Source: Deroplatys truncata (Eukaryota; Arthropoda; Insecta; Mantodea; Mantidae). Taken from it: a stretch of 64,000 nt of DNA. Where the stretch lies: NCBI GenBank assembly GCA_030765065.1, contig CM060975.1, forward strand, positions 198,432,507 through 198,496,506, given 5' to 3'. A program made the translations under genes and the position numbers. Of the stretch, positions 1 through 11,330 are shown piece after piece. Each line of letters opens with the position of its first letter. Within the stretch, counting starts at the first letter, position 1. The notes under the pieces are model-generated. The model had not been told where the DNA came from. It made no database searches and saw only the letters and a list, made by a program, of their open reading frames with translations.

Positions 1-439
1 TAATACAAATAGCATATTTACAACTTTAATTACCTTAAAAGCATATTTCGGTTTAGATTTTCTCTTTTGCATATTTACTATGTTTTAGAACAATTGTGTT
101 GTTACTAATGCAACATTTTTCGTTCGTTCTTTATAACGCATTTTGCATATGACGTTATTCATTTTTCCTTTTCTTTCTCTTATTTACAATTAATGTGTTT
201 TTAACTGACCTTTTACAACATACAAATGCTTCATGCAAATATTACTATACTAGTGGTATTTTCAAACAATAATAATTATTCATGACAAAATGCATTCATA
301 ATAATAATGTGAATTCTCGTCCATTCCCCTGGATTTATTTAATACATCCATTCCTTTCACTAATAACTGGGTCAGAGGCAAAGGAAGTTTTTATTAGAAA
401 ATGAAGCATTTTCTATGGACGCTTGGAAAAAGAATTAAG
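1..439. other. AT-rich stretch, no gene seen
   Basis: Very AT-rich sequence without a convincing reading frame, RNA gene or recognisable repeat. Confidence 0.5.
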
Positions 440-449
440 GAGCATGTAA

Positions 450-683
450 ATTAAATTAAATTGATTTTATTTATGGACGATCTTGAACTGATGTGGTCCT
501 TGGCGTCCCATTCTATATTGGGCGTTAAATATCGGTAATTTTTCCTCAGAAGCCTCTTTATCGGGCTTGAGGTTCTTTTACGTGCCGTAAATTTACGACA
601 CGGGACCACCGGCTTTATTTCCCTTCCAAAGGAAGCCATGCTAAGGATTTTTACGTGCTTCGTCGGGTTTTAACCCGCGACCT
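450..683 (-). mobile_element. tRNA-derived SINE (family S), 5'-truncated copy
   Basis: Same family as the copies at 3754, 23963 and 57820: it shares the core around ACGTGCCGTAAATTTACGAC and the block reading GGAAGCCATGCTAAGGATTT on the plus strand. It is flanked by a 10-bp target-site duplication GAGCATGTAA (440-449 and 684-693). On the minus strand the copy begins at about the B-box region and lacks the A-box end present in the longer copies, so it is 5'-truncated while keeping its 3' A-rich tail next to the left duplication. Confidence 0.85.
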
Positions 684-693
684 GAGCATGTAA

Positions 694-1464
694 GTAAAAT
701 GTATTTGTGTCATATAGTCATTTATGATGTGGAAATTGGTACATTAGGATGGAGTGGGGAAAATAAAAAACCTCTGGATGGATTTGAAATCGGCATATTG
801 ATAGCTTTTTGCAGAATGTTGAAACAAAAGATTAATTAATTAGTAATTAATAGTGATATTTAAAAAAGAATGGGAGAAGGAAGAACTATACTAAAATGAT
901 CGGAAAGAGAAAAATAAATAGGCTGAAACATCGCAGGAAAAAAAACTGAAATGCATGGGAATGACTCATGAAAGACGGAAATAGTTTGGATAGAGAAGTA
1001 TGACGGATGATAAGCAATATCAAGATACATTTTAAAATGTGCGAACTTGGAAAAAGTGGAAATGATTAAAGAACCTACTTAAAGGCATACACCAATGAGC
1101 TTTTTATTCTTAAATGCTTGTAATATCCAATTTTGCCTTTTAGAAAGCTCTAAAACTTTACAGTAGTATTGCTGAAGTTTGATGACCAAAGTCAATATGG
1201 AATTTTTCTGTTACTGTGAGGTCTGCATAGTGTTCACTCAGTCTAGAGTATAGTTGTGGACAGGACATGGCGACCTTTTTACTTAAAAATGTGTTAAATG
1301 TTATGACACTAAACAAAGGTTCTTTTGGTGTCAAACACCGCTAGACTTCAACAAGCACAGTTGTCAGATCCAGAAATTTTACAGCATTTTCTCACGTCAA
1401 AGCTCCTACTGTATACTCTTATGTTATCAAATTCATTAAATATTCATATCTTAAAATAATAACA
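694..1464. other. No gene recognised
   Basis: AT-rich sequence. I see no reading frame with family resemblance and no match to the repeats found elsewhere in the window. Confidence 0.45.
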
Positions 1465-2316
1465 TCTGATGGTTACATAGACAGGAACTTCTCTACCCTG
1501 CATCGTTTATTCGTGGGTATACAAATTATTCTTACTAAAGTTTGTTTTCCTACCTACTTCATTTTAATTGAGATAAACCTTTCCGAAAATAGCTGCATTA
1601 CATATTTCCTTATAGGTACAAAGGGAATAGCGATAGTCAAATATTTTATAACTGGACCCTAAACGTTGACCTTAAAAGTCTATACTCTTTCCATGACATC
1701 ATGACAAACAATTAAATATCGACAGGACTTTTAAAGAAAGGCTAAGTATTGAACGATTCAACCATTAATAAGGATATCTCGGAAATGGCTGATGTTACAG
1801 AAAATTTATTTGAAACAAATTGTGTGTTTTAAAGAGATCTACATTTTTTGTGTAATACCTACGTTTCGTCCTTCGCTAAACGGTTACCATTTATACAAGA
1901 TTATACAAAATTCCTGTCAAATGAAGAGACTTCGAAGACTATTCCCAGAAAATTCAAGATTAATATTTTATTTGCCGCGTAAATATCTTTAATTCATGGC
2001 ATTTTAATCAAACTCGTTAGAACAGATTTTTATAAAAGAAAAGGTTTTGAAAAATATTCCATATAAAGGTAGTTGGGGTGTGTGGATTTTCTTAAACATA
2101 TTGTGTTGATCTATATGTTTGGTTACGGGACCTTTTGTTTTCGAGTTATGCTATTCGCAGACACACACACAACATGCACACGGACCTTTTTTCTAAAAAC
2201 TTGTTTTTGGATTCAGGGATCTCAAAACGTGTATTTCCATTAAAATTTCAGTACCGAATATTTGGTTGCAATCCATTACCTTCTCTACCTACTATATGCG
2301 TAGTAGAGAAAGTAAT
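1465..2316 (+). repeat. Family R repeat, near full length
   Basis: Begins with a diverged TCTGATG start and TTCTCTACC, and ends CGTAGTAGAGAAAGTAA. It carries the internal landmarks of the family: the TTATTCGTGGGTATACAAA block, the GAATGAAGAG block, and TTTCGAGTTATGCTATTC before a CA-rich run. Confidence 0.8.
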
Positions 2317-2670
2317 AAAAACGAGCCTGAAAAACTGTACATATTAGCTTTTGCTATCTAGCAATAAGGGAATGTTTTTATTTACTCATTTATAACCTCT
2401 TGTGGAAAATGATTAAAATAAATACCTTACTCTAACGTGACACAAGGAATATTGTATACAAAGTTTCATAGTAAACGGTTTAGTTATTCTTGCATAAAAG
2501 GGTAATAATATTAATAATAGTAATAATAATAAGAAAAACGATATATTTTTCTCAACAACTCTCATACTATTATTATTCATGCAAATGACGATTCTTACGA
2601 TTTCAATAATGAAATACAAATGCACTGCATTAACCAATAAATTGAGAAAATTCTGGATACAGCATTTGAG

Positions 2671-2730
2671 AAGAAAGAAAGAAAGAAAGAAAGAAGGAAA
2701 GAAAGAAAGAAAGAAAGAAAGAAAAGAAGG
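2671..2730. repeat. (GAAA)n microsatellite
   Basis: About 60 bases of GAAA/AAAG tetranucleotide repeat with a few GAAGG interruptions. Apparent Ser/Phe-rich reading frames here are by-products of the repeat. Confidence 0.95.
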
Positions 2731-3725
2731 CATGGCAACTCTCTCATGACACACATTATGATCCTTGGTGTGTGGCCAGCGGGATGAGGGACGTTCAGGT
2801 TACTGAGGAAGGCCGCTATATTCTCTCCACAAGTAGACATTGAAGAAGATGTTTAACTGCGAAGTAGCAGCTCTTGGTCTATCAAACTACGCTCTCCGCC
2901 TACGATGTCTGAGACAGAGGATGCAGCGGTCGTGCGGTATACCCTGGCTTGTCGTGGTGTGTTGCGCCATGGAATTTATTTAACTTCAGTTCTCGCCCTT
3001 TGTTAATCCTTTTACCAACACAGTTGTTTAAGCAGAATGTAGGGAAAAATAACATTAGAACATCAAGAGAGAGTGGTACCCTCACGTTTTCCAGAAGGCA
3101 ACTCTACAATTGCTCCTTCACTAATATACACTTACTTCACCTTCCCCTTCAAGCCACTTTTATGCTTATTATTCTTCTTCTCCTGCCTTTCCCTCTCATT
3201 CGCTGCCTTTTTCTCGTTGTGCGTTTATCTTTCATCCCTTTTTAATAACGCAATTTACACAACAACAGCTTGCCCAAGCCGGGGCTGCAACTGCCTTTGC
3301 TCCATAACCCTACGTCGGGCTAGCCCATCTTTATGCAAATTTATGTTAGCTAGTGTGCGTGGGGATGATTTCACGGAATTAAAAAGACTGCAGCTGTAAT
3401 TGTTTAACTGCTTGCGTTGTCGAAATGCTACCTTTTAATCTGCCTCTCAGATGAAACACAATTTTTATCATTGCACGTTACGCTGAACAGCCTTGTGGGC
3501 GTTGCTTCCAGAATATTACAAACAAAACTGCCGGGGATTCAAAAGGGAAGAAGGCGGTAAAGGCGAAATTCCTAATAACAGGTCCAGACTTATTGTGCAC
3601 AGCAAAGTCACCTTTGTGTTCCTTGGTTGTCTTTTGTTAGGCCATCTATACACAAAAGAAATTAGCTGTATGTGTATCTCTCTATGTAATGCGCAATACA
3701 TTTTAGGATCAATGTGCAGATTTTT
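2731..3725. other. No gene recognised
   Basis: Mixed-composition sequence with several short overlapping reading frames of up to about 108 codons on the plus strand. None has a recognisable domain, signal or family motif. No repeat shared with the rest of the window was noticed. Confidence 0.4.
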
Positions 3726-3753
3726 ACTTTCTCTACCACACACATAATAGGTA

Positions 3754-4039
3754 AAAATTGAGTTTTATTTATGGGCGCTCTTTAACTACTATGGTTCTTA
3801 GCGTCCCATTCTATACTGGGCGTGAAAGATCGGAATTTTGTTCAGAGGCCTCTTATCAGGCTTGAGGTTCTTTTACGTGCCGTAAATCTACGACACGGGA
3901 CCACCGGCTTTACTTCCCTTCCGAAGGAAGCCATGCTTAGGATTTTTACGCCCGAAAAAATCCATCGCCCTCCGCCGGGTTTGAACCCGCGACCTCGGGA
4001 GCTTGAGGCTAACACGGTACCACTAGTCCACGGAGGACG
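3754..4039 (-). mobile_element. tRNA-derived SINE (family S), full length
   Basis: A 286-bp SINE inserted in family R. The minus strand starts GTCCTCCGTGGACTAGTGGT (A-box-like) and has the B-box GGTTCAAACCC. The tRNA-unrelated body follows, and it ends in an A-rich tail. A 14-bp target-site duplication with one mismatch flanks it: ACACATAATAGGTA (3740-3753) and ACACATAGTAGGTA (4040-4053). The internal RNA polymerase III promoter boxes show it descends from a tRNA gene, but it is not a functional tRNA. Confidence 0.92.
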
Positions 4040-4713
4040 ACACATAGTAGGTAGAGAAGGTACTTCACTAATAATTACAAATTCAGAAATAATTTGGATA
4101 ATAACCTATTCAAACAACAATTTAGGTAAAAGAATACCCAAAAATTCTATACCGAGATTTCACAGAAATAATGTTTTGGGGAAACCCTGAATTAAAAAAA
4201 AATCATTTCTAGAAAAAAGTCTGTGTGTGTGAACTTGCATCAATAAAAAACGAAAAGTCGGATAAACAACAAACTTGCTATTTAGTTTCAGTACCTTCCA
4301 AAAATCTAATACGAAAATTTTCAAGAAAATCCCACCCTTGAACTACATGGAAGATATTTGACATTTCTTATTTTCTAAAAAATTGCTCTAACGATTTTGA
4401 TTAAAATACCATACATTAACCCATCATTTGTCGCTACCATTGTTGTGACACGTGTATTTATTACAATGTAACACAATGTAACACAATTTAATAATTTTCT
4501 AAATCTACTACAAATGACATTTTTTAAGTGATCACAAAAGAATTTGTCTTCACAAAAAAAGTAAAGATAATTAACTTGCGGTTGACTGAATGTTGTATAT
4601 GTAGGTATTTGAAAGAAATTCAAATCAAATGTTTATGAGTTTAGTGTTTGTTAAATATGGTACTATATGCAATACCTAAATATAGCACAAATTCAATATA
4701 CTCCTAAAACAAA

Positions 4714-6243
4714 TTATGGTGATGGTGGTGGCAACACTGACAGCTCAAGGCACTTATCACAGGTAATTCTTGCGTGTTCGTTGCACAAATATTTGTTACA
4801 TTTACAACAGTTTTTCTTGGTTTTTCTGTTCTTTCGCCGAGAGCACAGTGAACATACACCAGGAGTTGTCACAGTAGTTGCAGTTTCTGCATTCTCCTCT
4901 TCATTATCAACAATTTTCTTCATTGAGGCCGGCAAGTTGTCTGACAAATTTGAAATAGACAGACGTACTCTCACATGGGGTTTTATAAGTTCCAGAGCCA
5001 AATGTTTCAAAAATATTCGACGTGCTAATTTATTCTCTGTATTAGTGAAATAAATTATCTGAGAATTTATTGCACCAATGTTCAACAGCCAAAAAAAAAA
5101 TACCGTCATTGGTCACCTGCAGGTAATTCTAGATAGGTACTGTATATTGAGATATCAGTTCGTCGACAATATCGACTCCACCTTTTGTTTTGTTGTAGAA
5201 GGTAATTATGTGCGGTTTGTTTTGGTCGCCGGTTTCCTCATGAATTTCGTCACCAGAATGTAGAGTTGAAAAAAGCAGCACATTTTTGTTTCTCTTAGGC
5301 ACATATGACACTATAACCCCGTTTTTGAGGAAACCAAACGTACAACTACAAGCTGGCCTCTCTTTAGTATTTACAAAAATGGGTGGAATTTCTTTTGTGT
5401 TCTTCTTTAGTGTTCCGACCACAGTAGTTTTCTTCTGTAGCAACCCCATGGCAAGCGGAACAGATGTAAAATAATTATCCATGGTAATGTTTCTTCCGCT
5501 ATTCAAAATGGGTGCTACTACTTTATTCACAACACTAAATGCTTTATTATCGGTCTGGTATGGACCTTCAGACTGCTTCCCTTGAAAGATTTCTAGATTT
5601 GAAACGTAATATGTTTCAGAATCTACCAATGCATAAATTTTAATCCCATATTTTGATGGAATGTACTGGCGTAATTTACATCTTCCTCGGAAAGCAGGTC
5701 CTAATTCATAATTATTCATGCATCTGACGACAAATTCCTCAAATACTCTTCTAATGGGTACTAGATTATAATTTTCTTTCATTCAGCTCTATCACTGATG
5801 CCATCGAATCGTAGAGCCTCGAGAAGAATATAGAAGTGTGGAGTTGTATCAGGACAGTCCCTTGGTCGTGCATATTTAGTACGCATTTTTTGGAGATTTA
5901 TGTTAGCACAGTTTGTAATATGTAAAATTGTCTCTTCAGGAAAGAATAAATTCCATGCATCCGCGACTAAAGTTGCATTTTTTGCCTCTTCTTTACAGCC
6001 TCGAGGTGTTCTAACTATATTATGTCTAGGGCTTCCAACACTGGGGCGTGGTGGATTCATGGACCATACTGTTATTTTATCTTTTCCGATATATGAGAGA
6101 CCAGTCGGCTGAAAATCACTTACGGTTTCTGAGTCATCTCCTGCAGATTGTTCTGAATCAGTTATATGTTCACTATGTTCAGAAGGCGCATCAGATTCAC
6201 ATTCATCTAATCTTTCTTCCTGGTTCAAATCACCGCTGTCCAG
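4714..6243 (-). pseudogene. piggyBac-like transposase, broken
   Basis: Resembles the DDE_Tnp_1_7 transposase family (PGBD/piggyBac), which catalyses TTAA-targeted cut-and-paste transposition in the nucleus. In order on the minus strand: an acidic Ser/Glu/Asp-rich N-terminus with the WNLFFPEE region (about 6243-5820); a joint near 5780 where the reading frame changes and part of the family's middle region appears missing; the core with FRGRC, YIPSKYGIKIYALVDS, TMDNYFTS and KGGVDIVDEL (5782-5129); and a C-terminal Cys-rich zinc-binding tail with CSLC, CCKC and CDKC pairs (to 4714). The second and third catalytic Asp are present (MDNYF, GVDIV), but the first, normally in IDEQ..FRGR, is Tyr (NYELGPAFRGR). 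The conserved Trp of the RRWPM motif is a TGA stop near 5120. It is inactive; no intact source copy is in the window. Confidence 0.9.
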
Positions 6244-6293
6244 GCCAACAGAAGTACTAGTTTCACTAAACCATCCAGGGGTGCCCCAAACAA

Positions 6294-6354
<61 letters not shown>
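6294..6354. repeat. (TAA)n microsatellite inside the piggyBac element
   Basis: About 20 AAT/ATA units. On the minus strand it reads as a run of about 20 Tyr codons upstream of the conserved transposase N-terminus. Confidence 0.95.
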
Positions 6355-6357
<3 letters not shown>

Positions 6358-7088
6358 TAAGAAATAGTTAGTAATCATGTTGGAAAATGCTTCACTATTG
6401 ATTATGACATCTAATGTTGGCCTAAATTCGATGCACAACAGCAGTGTTGGAGCCCGTATCGAAAGAAACGTTAAAAATATAGTAATTACATACACATTTA
6501 TTATAACAAAAAGTAAAAATAAACACACCTTGAGAATCACTTCCATCCTATTGTAAGGCTAGCAGAAGGATTTTTTTTGCTCGACTCATTGTAAAAACCT
6601 AACTGAATATCAATGAAAACAATTCAAACGAAGGAATATTTTAACGAACACAAAATAGGGCTTCTACATTTCAGCTTCAAGCCAGGATGATTGCGGACTG
6701 CACAACAATTGAATAGCACTGTTTGTCGCCTGATGAGCAAACCGCTTACAGCTGTGCCGCAACTGGACAAAGATTGCATAAACCATTGTCAATGTGATTG
6801 TTATTAAATATAACTTAACTGCTTCAGGAAAGTTTAAAAGTCAGCTAGATTGAGCGAGAAGATTTTATCAGCAGTCGTTAACGTAAAAAAAAATCAAAAT
6901 CAAAAGTGTGAGCAAAATGCTCATTTAGCGACAAATGACGGGTTTGAATTTTCATGAAAAATAAAATGTATATCTTGAATTTCTTGGAATAACCATTGAA
7001 GTTCTCTTCATTCTGAAGGAATTTTGTATAATCTTGTACAACTAGTAAATGTTTTGTGATAGACAAAAAGTACTACACAAGAAGTATA

Positions 7089-7275
7089 CAGGGTGAATCA
7101 CCTAAAACTTGTACCGCAAATAATTCGGAAATGGAAAGTGCTATTGATGTGCAGTTTACACAGCATTGGTAGTCAGGGGCTCATACATTTAGCCTATAAG
7201 CAGATTGTAATAATACTGAGAAAGTGTATTTTTTGAGCAAAAATACAATTTTTTAAATGGAACAATGCCTATGTT
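7089..7275 (+). mobile_element. Terminal fragment of the DD41D-type transposon family
   Basis: Starts CAGGGTGAATCACCTAAAAC directly after TA (7087-7088) inside family R. It continues through AGTCAGGGGCTCATACATTT and TTTTTGAGCAAAAATACAA. The same sequence, as reverse complement, forms the right end of the transposon at 56773-58878 (about 58690-58878). Only one terminus is evident here; no transposase of this family follows. Confidence 0.8.
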
Positions 7276-7665
7276 TCCTCAAAAAATACTTACTTCTTCC
7301 CTCTATTCCTTCAATCCTGAGTCTGAAGCCGACCTGTGCTCATCGGTTAATGATTGAGTACTTGATTTTTCACATCAAACCAATACGAGAGGGACTCATC
7401 TAGAGGCTGCTGGTATAGACGTCGCGTCGTTGCAAGGCATGCCTTCCAGCCACTCAGGTGAAAAGTTTCTGTATTCCTCCACTTTGGCTGACTCCACTCC
7501 TCCAATTGTTCATAATGTCTGTGTGTCGAACTTGAGTGCAAACCAATAAGAGATTGGCTCCCTCACGGCTGGTGTGGAACACTGATGATGAGTTTCTAAC
7601 AACATTAAATAAAAGAAAACCCCAAAGGGAACCAAAAGCATCGGCATGTTTACATGTACTCGACT
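7276..7665. other. Unassigned, ends like the MITE at 17951
   Basis: Mostly unrecognised. Its last ~40 bases (ACCAAAAGCATCGGCAT through TACTCGACTATA) resemble the right end of the MITE at 17951-18343, so a diverged relative of that MITE may end here. Confidence 0.35.
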
Positions 7666-7830
7666 ATATCTAGTAGGTAAGTATTGTATTGTATGAATGA
7701 ATGATTTTCATTGTCTGCTTTGAACTTTACATACAATTTATACAATGGTTACAACGGAGTTGCTTATTATTTCTCTTCCCCTTATATTTAACATTCTGAT
7801 GTATACTTAATGCGGAAGTACGTGCTTTCG

Positions 7831-8585
7831 TTTTATTGCAAGGCCACAACTGCCTTATATGCGTATCGGCCGAGACGACAGTGACCTCGGTATTATGCCA
7901 CTGCGCAATAGCGGCGCGGGAGTGTCAAGAGTACGTTTATCAGCTATGAGCTGTCTCAGTCGTTCCTTTGTCTTCTTGTTGTAAAGTGTTTTGACATTAT
8001 GTGTGTTGTGTGTGATTTTCTTAGGTATGTTATTCTCTTACTAGTCCACGGAAATACGTGCCAACAAATGCACCCTTTAACAGCGTATTTTTATGTACAT
8101 CACACACGTGAAAACTAAATCATTAAACGGGTGTGAAGACAATTTCAGCAGCAATTTCCTGGTTATCAGTTCCGGATGTAGACACTGTGAGATGTTTGGT
8201 CAATAAATTTAGAACAATGGGATCGCTAAATGATAGAAACTAAATTTATAGAAACAATCCCGATATCCTAGACAAACTTAAGGACAAGATAAAAGAAATT
8301 ATGAATATTACGCATGTAGAACGTATGCTGTGATAGTTTGATTTTAGATAGGATGAAATAATAGTTTCATCCGACGATGTTAAAAATGTCTTCGCGCAGA
8401 TAGACACCACTTTCAACGACACCTTATAACAAGGTTAGTAATCATTATATATATGTTACCAACACTCGTAAGTATCGTGGGAGTTATGGAACGGAAAACT
8501 CCGGTGTACTAGACGGTGTGCGGAGCAGCATTCGCGCGGTCCGCGGCCTTGCCATAAAACGAAGGCACCTTATAATGTATCCACC
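7831..8585. other. Unassigned segment within the LINE 3' region
   Basis: Lies between two stretches that match the second LINE copy (7693-7830 and 8590 onward) but has no counterpart there. It may be an older insertion or sequence lost from the other copy. No reading frame of note. Confidence 0.35.
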
Positions 8586-9265
8586 ATTTGCTTTTATCCC
8601 TTGTTACCCTTTTTCCGCATTGTCTCCAATTTGCTTCACATTACTTTTAATCATTTTGACCTTATTTTTCCTAAATATTTTCATACTTTCTCCATATTTT
8701 CGTTTGATCTTGTATTAAAAATCTTCATAACTTTTAGCTCTATTGGTAAATGTTTTCACTTCTTGTATTAAACTGTTAGACCACTTAAATTAATTACACC
8801 TGTCCTCGCCCATGTACACCCCATTCTAGTCTCTTTGTTGCATATTTCGATGTATTTTTCTTTTCCCCATTCCGATTAAAAAAATATTTATAATTTGTTA
8901 ATGATCATTTTTCTTTGAAACTACTTACAATTTCGTGGTTTAAAATATCCTCCACCCTTGTTCTAACTTTTCTCCCAGAAATCCTTACTTGTGTTGTTTC
9001 TTTTTGCCCATGTTTCTCCCATTCCTATGTCTTCCAATGTTGTCTGTATCATCCAAGTTACTTTTTTCCCCATTTTCTCCTGTACAACCAAGTATGGCTT
9101 TAGTATATGATTTTCCTCTAGAGCTTTATTCTTAACCAGTATTTGATTGCGCTTTCTACCATTTTGCCTTTTGCTCCACTCTCCCTAGTTCTGGTTGTGT
9201 TGCTCCATTTGGTGAACTTCTTGGTAGCCCCAAGATTATTTTGCAAAAATTCCTATGTATAGCAT

Positions 9266-9740
9266 CTACATTTTCCCATCCTTTTTCAGCCTCATCTCTG
9301 CTGCGTATAACATCCTTGCTTCCACCACCGTGCTATATATCCTTTGTAGCCACGTAATTTGCATTTCTGGTATTTTGTTTACACATGCTGTGATTATCTG
9401 TATTGCTTGTTTCCCCTTTGCTAGTACTTTTTTCTTCTCTTCTCCCCAATCCTCTGCACTATTGAGCCTTATTCCTAGATTCTCAATTTTCCTCACTTCT
9501 TCCAACTCCGTTCCTTCCCAATACCAGTTTTCAGTGTTTCTTAGTTTATATCCTTTCCTAAAGATAATGATTTTCGACCTACGTTTGTTTATTCTAAGCC
9601 TCCATCTTTACAGCATTTGCCAATTACTTCAGAAGCTTTACTTTGCCCCACAAATGAAATGGAACCGGCACTAGATCTTCTGGAAACAATAATCCTAGTA
9701 TTTCCTTATTGTTAGTAACTGGTGAATGCTTATTTAATTT
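9266..9740 (-). pseudogene. LINE reverse transcriptase, 3' half
   Basis: Translating the minus strand gives reverse-transcriptase C-terminal features: a WRLRINK..SKIIIFRKG segment, then IENLGIRLN (cf. the usual YLGI box), and a thumb-like region ending ARMLYAAEM. The catalytic FADD/YADD box position, just downstream of the Tc1 insertion, reads LLFPEDLV, so both conserved aspartate-containing codons are altered. Sequence to about 9200 continues with IILGLPRSSPNGAT in another frame. It would encode the polymerase for target-primed reverse transcription but is dead. Confidence 0.75.
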
Positions 9741-9754
9741 TTTTATCTCTTCCA

Positions 9755-11151
9755 CACTGTCGTTTGTGAAAATTGCAACACCAAAAAGGAAACGCATGAA
9801 TTCAACGAATTTAATACCACAGATTAAGTATATAACAAGTAACGCATGATAAACTTTTCAAAGCTGTACATGACCCTTGAGCCCTACTATTCAGTATTTG
9901 GTGTTGCCTCCACACGCTTCAATTAGAGCTGCAATACGCCGTGGTGTTGAAGCAAAAAGGTTTCGAATAAGTTCCTGAGGGATTTCTCTCCACCAGTTTG
10001 CATTCGAGCCCGCAAATCCATGACACTGGCTACTGGAGGACCGTGACGCGCCAGGTGTCGACCAACCATATCCCAGACGTGTTCAATGGGCGGCATGTCA
10101 GGCGAACGTGCAGGCCAGGGAAGCAATGGTACCCGTCGCTCTTTGAAGAAGGCTTGTACGTTCCTCGCAATATGTGGCCGGGCGTTGTCCTGTTGAAACG
10201 TGGCCTGTGGAGATACCTGAAGCAGAGGGAGTATTCAGGTTCTACAACCATCGTTAGGTACCGGTTTCTGTTCAAAGTGCCCTCGATTCGTAGGAGGCGA
10301 GATCGGTTGTTGTAACCAATGGCGCCCCAAACCATCACACCTGGTGTTTGTCCGCTATGCCGCTCAATAATGCAGCTCTCCAGTTGCGCTCACCACGGTA
10401 CCGCCGGACACGTATGCGGCCATCACAGTAGTACATATTGAAGCGGGACTCGCCCAAAAAACTACATTTTGCCACCCAGCAGACCAGTGACGGTGTTCAC
10501 GTGCCCATTGCAGTCGGAGGAGCTTGTGATTTCTGGACAAAGGAAGCCGACGTGATGGCATGCATGCAGTCAGTCCAACCTGCAGCAGACGGCGACGGAC
10601 CGTTGATGTAGACAAGTTCACACCTGTTGCAGTGCTCCAGCGTCGAGCCAACACTGTGTGAAGCTGTACAGCCCGTTATGGCCAAGCTGACGAGCATCCC
10701 GTGCTGTGGTCATGTTCCGTGGTCCAGTACCCACTCTTCGCTGCGTGCGACCTTCATCTCCACTGCTTCCACACACGCATCACTGTCGTAGCAGCATGCC
10801 CTGTACGAGCCGAAATGTCACGGTATGACAAACCCGCTTCACGGAGACTGATCATTCTGCCCCGTTCGAACTCACTCACATGCCGATATGGCTCCCTTTG
10901 GCATCGACGAGGCATACTGACACTGTCTTTATTGTTTCCGCCTTATTTGACAGCTCTGCACTGACAGCTCTACACTGGGCGCAACACTGACCTTGTCGGA
11001 CCGACACGAGACGGCTCTGCTCGGCCTACATGTACCTCATCTCTCTGCAAAACTAATCACTTGTTACTTGCACACACTTCTACAGTTCCACCAAGTTTGG
11101 AGTTATTTGGGAAATTCTTTCTTGGTGTTGCAATTTTCACAAACGGCAGTG
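9755..11151 (-). mobile_element. Tc1-like transposon nested in the LINE
   Basis: Bounded by inverted repeats of about 30 bp: CACTGTCGTTTGTGAAAATT GCAACACCAA at the left (from 9755) and its near-perfect inverse at the right (ending 11151). LINE reverse-transcriptase coding continues on both sides: FNLFIDDII on the right, NDSVEEIKKLN on the left. The length of about 1.4 kb is typical of the family. Confidence 0.88.
9923..10915 (-). pseudogene. Tc1-family DD34E transposase, broken
   Basis: Starts at an ATG at 10915 with MPRRCQREPYRHVSEFERGR, a typical N-terminal helix-turn-helix of insect Tc1 elements, then GLSYRDISARTGHAATTVMRVW, and breaks at a TGA. Frames then change several times. A second DNA-binding segment (RRWSTATGVNLSTSTVRRRL) follows. 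The DDE core comes next: the first catalytic Asp position (FSDESRFN in relatives) has a one-base loss and Gly (GESRFN). The second Asp is intact in FQQDNARPH and the Glu in SPDMPPIEHVWD, exactly 34 residues apart (DD34E). At least three frameshifts and one stop make it non-functional. Confidence 0.92.
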
Positions 11152-11330
11152 TATAATATCGTCTATAAATAGGTTAAATAGCATTGGACAAATTTTGCAC
11201 CTTTGTCTAAGCCCCGAGTTATTCGCGTGCTCTTCAGTAATTCTTCCCTTGGCTATTTTCATACACCACTCATTATTTGCATATAAATGCTTTATATTCT
11301 TTATAAACGATTCGCCCACTTCGAATTACT
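11137..11330 (-). pseudogene. LINE reverse transcriptase, palm fragment
   Basis: Minus-strand reading contains KNIKHLYANNEWCMKIAKG followed by a GLRQRCKICPMLFNLFIDDI segment, which aligns with the GVRQGCPLSPLLFN motif of non-LTR reverse transcriptases (conserved Gly after RQ is Arg). Further related sequence extends to about 11.9 kb without a long open frame. The Tc1 insertion cuts it off from the rest of the polymerase. Confidence 0.75.

Larger units (their letters stand above)
4420..6942 (-). mobile_element. piggyBac-like DNA transposon, 2.5 kb
   Basis: Terminal inverted repeats are CCCATCATTTGTCGCTA at the left (4420-4436) and, as reverse complement, CCCGTCATTTGTCGCTA at the right (ending 6942), 16 of 17 identical. 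The left end abuts TTAA (4416-4419), the canonical piggyBac target. The right flank reads TTTGAA, consistent with a decayed TTAA. Family R resumes on both sides, which confirms the boundaries. The single transposase-derived region lies on the minus strand. Confidence 0.93.
3726..7088 (-). repeat. Family R repeat split by a SINE and a piggyBac element
   Basis: Pieces at about 3726-3753, 4040-4419 and 6943-7088 form one minus-strand family R copy. The order of landmarks continues across both insertions: ACTTTCTCTACC at the left edge, then the ACCGAGATTTCAC block, the ATTTTGATTAAAATACC block, and after the piggyBac element the AAAATGTATATCTTGAAT and TTGTATAATCTTGTAC blocks. A further element begins at 7089, so the 5' end of this copy is not seen. 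Confidence 0.75.

Noticed and set aside
2413-2840. Two Ser/Phe-rich frames on the minus strand
   Set aside because: Produced by the (GAAA)n microsatellite; no domain.
5779-6546. A 255-codon frame with a long poly-Tyr run
   Set aside because: The Tyr run is a (TAA)n microsatellite and the sequence before it is unrelated; only the part after it is the piggyBac transposase N-terminus.
9255-9674. A 139-codon plus-strand frame
   Set aside because: Antisense to the LINE reverse transcriptase, which has clear family motifs on the minus strand.
9998-10315. A 105-codon plus-strand frame
   Set aside because: Antisense shadow of the Tc1 transposase.
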